A stretch of 9,904 bases of DNA from CAWVWD01 sp965662365 (lineage in GTDB: Bacteria; Bacteroidota; Bacteroidia; Chitinophagales; Saprospiraceae), in the NCBI GenBank assembly GCA_965662365.1, contig CBFIHR010000119.1:1-9904 (forward strand), in the 5' to 3' direction. Below are positions 6,350 through 9,904 of this stretch, piece by piece. Numbering within the stretch: position 1 is the first letter of the stretch; each line of letters opens with the position of its first letter. The notes under the pieces were generated by a model. It was given only the letters and a program-made list of their open reading frames with translations. It ran no database searches and was not told where the DNA came from. The position numbers were made by a program, and so were the translations under genes.

Positions 6350-7618
6350 ATGAATATACTTTTATTAGGAAGTGGCGGAAGAGAACATGCTTTCGCTTGG
6401 AAAATGACGCAAAGTTCAAAATGTGACACCTTGTTTATTGCACCGGGCAATGCAGGAACGGCAACATTAGGACAGAACGTAAATATCAATCCAACTGATT
6501 TTGAAGCCGTGAAAAAATTAGTGTTGGAAAACGACATAAAAATGGTTGTTGTAGGTCCAGAAGCGCCTTTGGTCGCTGGAATTTATGACTTTTTTCAAAA
6601 TGACAGTGCATTGAAAAATGTTGCTGTCGTCGGACCGTCAGAGGAAGGTTCTAAATTAGAAGGAAGTAAGGCTTACGGAAAAGTTTTTATGGCAGAAAAT
6701 AATATTCCGACAGCTGGTTATCGTGAATTTACACCCGAAACGGTCGAAGAAGGCATTCAATATATCGCTACTCAAACGCCACCGATTGTCTTAAAAGCTG
6801 ACGGTTTGGCGGCTGGAAAAGGCGTTTTGATTTTGAACGATATTACAGAAGCACAACAAGAATTGCGTTCGATGCTGGACGGAAAGTTCGGTGCGGCAAG
6901 TTCAAAAGTTGTGATTGAGGAGTTTTTAGACGGTATTGAGTTTTCTGTTTTTGTATTGACGGATGGACAATCGTATAAAATTTTACCGGTAGCGAAAGAT
7001 TATAAACGAATTGGCGAAGGTGATATTGGGCTAAATACCGGTGGAATGGGTGCCGTTTCTCCACCTCCTTTCGTTGATGCGGAAATGATGCAAAAAGTCG
7101 AGGAACGCATTGTCAAGCCTACGATTGAAGGCTTACAAAAACGTCAAATTTCTTATCATGGCTTTGTATTTTTGGGCTTGATTCGAGTGAATAATGAGCC
7201 TTATGTTATCGAATATAACTGCCGAATGGGCGACCCAGAAACAGAAGTTGTGTTGCCTCGTCTAAAATCGGATTTGGTTGATTTACTTTATGCAACGGCA
7301 ATCGATAATTTAGCCTCACAAAGTATCGAAATAGACGAACGTGCGGCTACTACGATTATGTTGGTTTCAGGTGGTTATCCGGAGGCTTACGCCAAAAATA
7401 AATTGATGACAGGTTTCGAGAAAGTGAGCGATAGCCTGCTTTTTCATGCAGGAACAAAGCAAGTTGGCGAAGAAATTCTAACAAATGGCGGTCGAGTTTT
7501 AGCTGTTACTTCTTATGGCGAAACGTTCAAAGAAGCTTTAGCTATTTCTAATAAAAATGCGGCATTAATTGAGTTTGAAGGGAAAAATTATCGTCGAGAT
7601 ATTGGCTTTGATTTATAA
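6350..7618 (+). CDS. purD: Phosphoribosylamine--glycine ligase (GARS)
   Basis: A 422-aa cytosolic ATP-grasp enzyme (E. coli PurD is about 429 aa). It catalyses the second step of de novo purine synthesis: 5-phosphoribosylamine + glycine + ATP to glycinamide ribonucleotide. The N-domain has GSGGREHA (7-14), PGNAGT (32-37) and VVGPEAPL (67-74). The ATP-grasp domain has LKADGLAAGKGV (148-159), NTGGMGA (229-235) and EYNCRMGDPETEV (288-300), with metal- and ATP-binding acidic residues intact. The C-domain covers about 328-420. The open frame extends upstream to a TTG at 6293, but MNILLLGSGGREHA is the normal family N-terminus and ATG 6350 follows an A-rich stretch, so I chose it. It stands alone, not in a pur operon, convergent with the peptidase gene. 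Confidence 0.97.
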   Translation: MNILLLGSGGREHAFAWKMTQSSKCDTLFIAPGNAGTATLGQNVNINPTDFEAVKKLVLENDIKMVVVGPEAPLVAGIYDFFQNDSALKNVAVVGPSEEGSKLEGSKAYGKVFMAENNIPTAGYREFTPETVEEGIQYIATQTPPIVLKADGLAAGKGVLILNDITEAQQELRSMLDGKFGAASSKVVIEEFLDGIEFSVFVLTDGQSYKILPVAKDYKRIGEGDIGLNTGGMGAVSPPPFVDAEMMQKVEERIVKPTIEGLQKRQISYHGFVFLGLIRVNNEPYVIEYNCRMGDPETEVVLPRLKSDLVDLLYATAIDNLASQSIEIDERAATTIMLVSGGYPEAYAKNKLMTGFEKVSDSLLFHAGTKQVGEEILTNGGRVLAVTSYGETFKEALAISNKNAALIEFEGKNYRRDIGFDL

Positions 7619-7624
7619 AAATTG

Positions 7625-7705
7625 CTCCCGCAGATCATGTAAACTTTGCAATTTATATCAATTCAATTGAAATAAAATCAGCATTGTTAGCAAAATCTGC
7701 GGGAG
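7625..7705. repeat. Long nested palindrome between convergent genes, possible bidirectional terminator or interspersed repeat
   Basis: Outer arms are a perfect 11-bp inverted repeat, CTCCCGCAGAT (7625-7635) and ATCTGCGGGAG (7695-7705). Inside it, TTTGC (7645-7649) can pair with GCAAA (7690-7694), and TTTATATCAATT (7652-7663) with AATTGAAATAAA (7665-7676; 11 of 12 positions). It fills most of the 94-bp gap between the purD and peptidase stop codons. The outer arms are much GC-richer than the surroundings. It lacks a T-run directly after either arm, so it is not a textbook intrinsic terminator, although its position suggests it separates the converging transcripts. Confidence 0.8.
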
Positions 7706-7712
7706 ATAATCA

Positions 7713-9383
7713 TTATTGTTTTTTCAGCGTCTCATTGTATAAGGTAGGATTTCTTAAAACCTCGATGGCTTTTTCCACCTCTGCATCATTTTGTAAACGC
7801 AATTCAACTTGACCTTTCTCGTAATAATAACGAGCGATAATTTCACGCTCTAACTCCTTGATAATTTGGTCTTTATAAGTGTAAATATCTTGAGATTTAT
7901 CATTTTCGATTTTCTGACGCATGGCATCTAAGTCTGTTGCAATAACATCTAAATAATTTTCGTCTTTTGCCTTTTCTTCTAATGCTTTCAAAGATTTTTC
8001 ACTTTTTGTATCATACGTATGATTTTTACTTTTTACAAATTTTACAAAATCTTCATATTCTGCATCGGTCAACGAATATTCTTTTGCTGGTTTTACGGTT
8101 GAATTTTTAGCAGCGTACAAGGTCGCAAAATCAAAAATCAAATTTTTTGCAATCAAACTTTTTGTAATATTTGCTAAATCCTCTTTAGGCAACTTGATAT
8201 CAGGCATAATGCCCCCGCCATCAAGTACAGTTCTGCCATTACGAGTTTTGAATTTTGCCTTTTTATTATCTGGAATTTCGACTGGTTCACCATTTTCATA
8301 ACTGACTGCTTGAATACACCTTCCACTCGGAATGTAATATTTCGCAATGGTTACTTTTACACGAGAATTATACCCGACATCGACCGTATTTTGTACCAAT
8401 CCTTTTCCATACGATTTTTGACCAATCACGACGCCTCTGTCCAAATCCTGAATTACGCCCGAAACAATTTCTGAAGCCGAAGCGGAGCCTTTATCCGTCA
8501 AGACAACCAACGGAATATCTAAATCAACTGGTTCTCTGCTTGTTTTGAAATTTCTGTCCCATTCTTTGACTTTTCCACGAGTTGTGACGACCAATTCATC
8601 TTTATCAATAAAGACATTTGATACATTCACGGCTTCGTTTAACAAACCGCCGCCGTTTCCACGTAAGTCAAAAATCACCCCTTTTAAATTTACATTTTTA
8701 CGGAGTTCATTAAGTGCATTTTGGACATTTGCACCAGCCTGTTGTGTAAATGTGGTTAAGGTAATATAGCCGATTTCGTCGCTGACCATTCCATAATAAG
8801 GCACATTCGGAATTACGATTTTTTCTCGTTCTACCTCAATATCCATTTTCTTTTTAGAACCATCGGCTTGTGGTCGTTCGATAGTGACGGTTACTTTTGA
8901 GCCTGGTGAACCTTTCAAAAATTCTCCAATTTCCTCCGCTTTTTTATCTTTTGTCGATTTGTCATCAATGGCAATAATAATGTCGCCAGCTTTTAATCCG
9001 GCTTTTGCTGCTGCAAATCCATCTTGAATATCCGTAATGACCGAATAGTCGCCCATTGGCTTTGCTGTGGCACCGATTCCGCCATATTTTCCAGTTGTTG
9101 CGATACGATAACCTTCGATTTGACCTTCCGAAATATAGTTGGTGTAAGGGTCAAGCGATGCTAACATGGCATCAATTCCGACACGCATCAAGCCGGCAGG
9201 ATCTGTTTCGTCAACGTAGTTTGTATTGATTTCTTTATACAAATTAGCGTAGATTTCTATGTTTTTTGATAATTCGAAATACTTGTTATCTTCATCTGTA
9301 ACCGTTGCCATTCCTATGATAGCGATTGCAACTACTAATAGAATCTTTGTAGAATGCTTATAGATTGATTTTAATTTATTCAT
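7713..9383 (-). CDS. S41 family C-terminal processing peptidase (CtpA/Prc type), membrane-anchored
   Basis: A 556-aa envelope serine protease that cleaves proteins from their C-termini. Residues 12-28 form an N-terminal signal-anchor helix (TKILLVVAIAIIGMATV). A PDZ domain spans about 100-185, with KYGGIGA (99-105) and GLKAGDIIIAIDDKS (129-143). The S41 core follows, with GVIFDLRGNGGG (235-246), the nucleophile S302 in KGSASASEI (298-306), and K327 in SYGKGLVQ (324-331), 25 residues later as in Prc and CtpB; Q331 is the third expected residue. A charged helical tail covers about 400-556. The frame remains open upstream to a TTG at 9434, but that would put 17 polar residues before the signal anchor; ATG 9383, after A-rich sequence, is preferred. 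Its substrate is unknown. It is divergent from the DUF2214 gene and convergent with purD. Confidence 0.93.
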   Translation of the reverse strand: MNKLKSIYKHSTKILLVVAIAIIGMATVTDEDNKYFELSKNIEIYANLYKEINTNYVDETDPAGLMRVGIDAMLASLDPYTNYISEGQIEGYRIATTGKYGGIGATAKPMGDYSVITDIQDGFAAAKAGLKAGDIIIAIDDKSTKDKKAEEIGEFLKGSPGSKVTVTIERPQADGSKKKMDIEVEREKIVIPNVPYYGMVSDEIGYITLTTFTQQAGANVQNALNELRKNVNLKGVIFDLRGNGGGLLNEAVNVSNVFIDKDELVVTTRGKVKEWDRNFKTSREPVDLDIPLVVLTDKGSASASEIVSGVIQDLDRGVVIGQKSYGKGLVQNTVDVGYNSRVKVTIAKYYIPSGRCIQAVSYENGEPVEIPDNKKAKFKTRNGRTVLDGGGIMPDIKLPKEDLANITKSLIAKNLIFDFATLYAAKNSTVKPAKEYSLTDAEYEDFVKFVKSKNHTYDTKSEKSLKALEEKAKDENYLDVIATDLDAMRQKIENDKSQDIYTYKDQIIKELEREIIARYYYEKGQVELRLQNDAEVEKAIEVLRNPTLYNETLKKQ

Positions 9384-9608
9384 ATTATTTATTTTATTGA
9401 TTTGTTTTGTGTCGTGGGTGATGAGTTGTGACAAACGGAGACCAAATTGTGTAATTTTGAAGTATTAATTAAAAAATTAAATTTTGTCGTTAACTCATTC
9501 TAATATAGAACCCATAATTCGTAACTAAATTATATCTTTTCTTAATGTAACGTTAGGTCAAATTCTATTTTAATTCAAATTTAACGCCTTTTGATTTTAA
9601 TAACAGGC

Positions 9609-9625
9609 GATTTTTTCAAAAAATC
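9609..9625. repeat. 17-bp AT palindrome, GATTTTTT-C-AAAAAATC
   Basis: A perfect inverted repeat with 8-bp arms and a single central base. It lies midway between the divergent peptidase and DUF2214 genes. It could be a regulator site, a bent A-tract element or a weak hairpin. A-tracts are common in such AT-rich DNA, so function is uncertain. Confidence 0.5.
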
Positions 9626-9627
9626 AG

Positions 9628-9645
9628 TAGTTATTTTAGTTATTT
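9628..9645. repeat. Tandem direct repeat TAGTTATTT, two copies
   Basis: Two exact adjacent copies of a 9-bp unit (9628-9636 and 9637-9645) lie just right of the AT palindrome, upstream of the DUF2214 gene. They may be binding half-sites or simple duplication; the sequence alone cannot tell. Confidence 0.6.
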
Positions 9646-9721
9646 TTTAATAAAATTAGTTTTCGTAAACTCTTTAAAACCGCTGTGGTTAAATTCACTT
9701 AACATTTAAAAACGGAAAATC

Positions 9722-9904
9722 ATGTACGCTGAAATTATCGTAAAATATTTACATTTTATCTTCATTTTTGTTGTGGTCAGTTGTGTCGTTGCTGAGCATT
9801 TATTATTAAAACCACAGATGACAAAAGCAGAAATCAAGCGGCTTTCGACAATTGACGGCATTTATGGTTTGGCCAGTATTTTGGTTGTTGCGGCAGGTTT
9901 GTGG
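9722..9904 (+). CDS. DUF2214-type integral membrane protein, N-terminal part (cut by window edge)
   Basis: The first 61 codons, reading MYAEIIVKYLHFIFIFV and onward, are open to the window end. There is a hydrophobic helix at about 8-27 (KYLHFIFIFVVVSCVVAEH), a short charged loop with KPQMTKAEIKRLSTIDG, and the start of a second helix at about 48-61 (IYGLASILVVAAGLW). The conserved H near residue 11, the EHLLLKP segment and D-G-x-Y-G-L/A context match what I know of the DUF2214 (COG3556) family of small multi-pass membrane proteins, whose function is not established. The ATG at 9722 follows the A-rich sequence AAAAACGGAAAATC. The gene is divergent from the S41 peptidase gene. The rest, probably two more membrane helices, lies outside the window. 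Confidence 0.8.
   Translation, partial: MYAEIIVKYLHFIFIFVVVSCVVAEHLLLKPQMTKAEIKRLSTIDGIYGLASILVVAAGLW

Larger units (their letters stand above)
9384..9721. other. 338-bp AT-rich divergent intergenic region
   Basis: No credible gene is seen here. The region separates two divergent genes and should hold both promoters. Perfect -7 motifs are TAATTTTG (9452-9459, plus; TTG at 9426-9428 gives 23-bp spacing) and TAAATTTG (9583-9576, minus), both rather far from the start codons. It also contains an AT palindrome (9609-9625), a 9-bp tandem repeat (9628-9645), and a GTTAA-N6-TTAAC inverted repeat (9688-9703) ending 18 bp before the DUF2214 start. No structured RNA is recognised. Confidence 0.6.

Noticed and set aside
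6099..6426. Overlapping open frames of 75-106 codons on both strands in the lipoprotein/purD gap
   Set aside because: They overlap each other, the divergent promoters and the purD start, show no domain or signal-peptide logic, and look like chance frames.
9384..9434. 17-residue N-terminal extension of the S41 peptidase from TTG 9434
   Set aside because: It uses a non-ATG start and places polar residues before a normal signal-anchor; ATG 9383 follows A-rich sequence typical of starts here.
1..9904. Search for a defence island, prophage, integron, CRISPR array or transposon
   Set aside because: No integrase, transposase, nuclease-helicase, toxin-antitoxin pair, regularly spaced repeats or target-site duplications were seen; the genes read as ordinary core and envelope functions.

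Overview
The window looks like chromosomal DNA of a free-living member of the Bacteroidota, possibly of the Saprospiria/Lewinella type. Evidence: a secreted protein that starts with the ATHIVGGE-type N-terminus and ends in a gliding-motility-associated (CHU_C, type IX secretion) C-terminal domain; perfect TAnnTTTG -7 promoter elements; AT-rich non-coding DNA; and start codons preceded by A-rich sequence with no clear Shine-Dalgarno. The phylum call is firm, the class is inference.

Layout. Positions 1-225 are a non-coding leader with a short tandem repeat. Two plus-strand genes follow: a COG2509-type FAD-dependent dehydrogenase (226-1782) and an RlmI-type 23S rRNA cytosine methyltransferase (1948-3156), separated by 165 bp carrying a notable inverted repeat. 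Two minus-strand genes come next: a 715-aa secreted multidomain protein with PKD-like modules and a CHU_C sorting domain (3202-5349), and a 166-aa unrecognised lipoprotein (5586-6086). Two terminator-like hairpins lie between them. A plus-strand purD (6350-7618) is divergent from the lipoprotein gene and convergent with a minus-strand S41 C-terminal processing peptidase (7713-9383). An 81-bp nested palindrome lies in the gap between purD and the peptidase gene. A 338-bp non-coding stretch follows, then the first 61 codons of a DUF2214-type membrane protein run off the right edge.

Function. The genes do not form an evident pathway. They cover purine biosynthesis (purD), rRNA modification, envelope proteolysis, cell-surface or secreted display, and two poorly characterised proteins, mostly in single-gene transcription units. 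I see no tRNA, rRNA, CRISPR array, insertion sequence, integrase, toxin-antitoxin pair or phage gene, and no broken gene. I found no convincing new multi-gene system. The most interesting material is the structured intergenic DNA (1878-1942, 5437-5566, 7625-7705) and the unknown lipoprotein.
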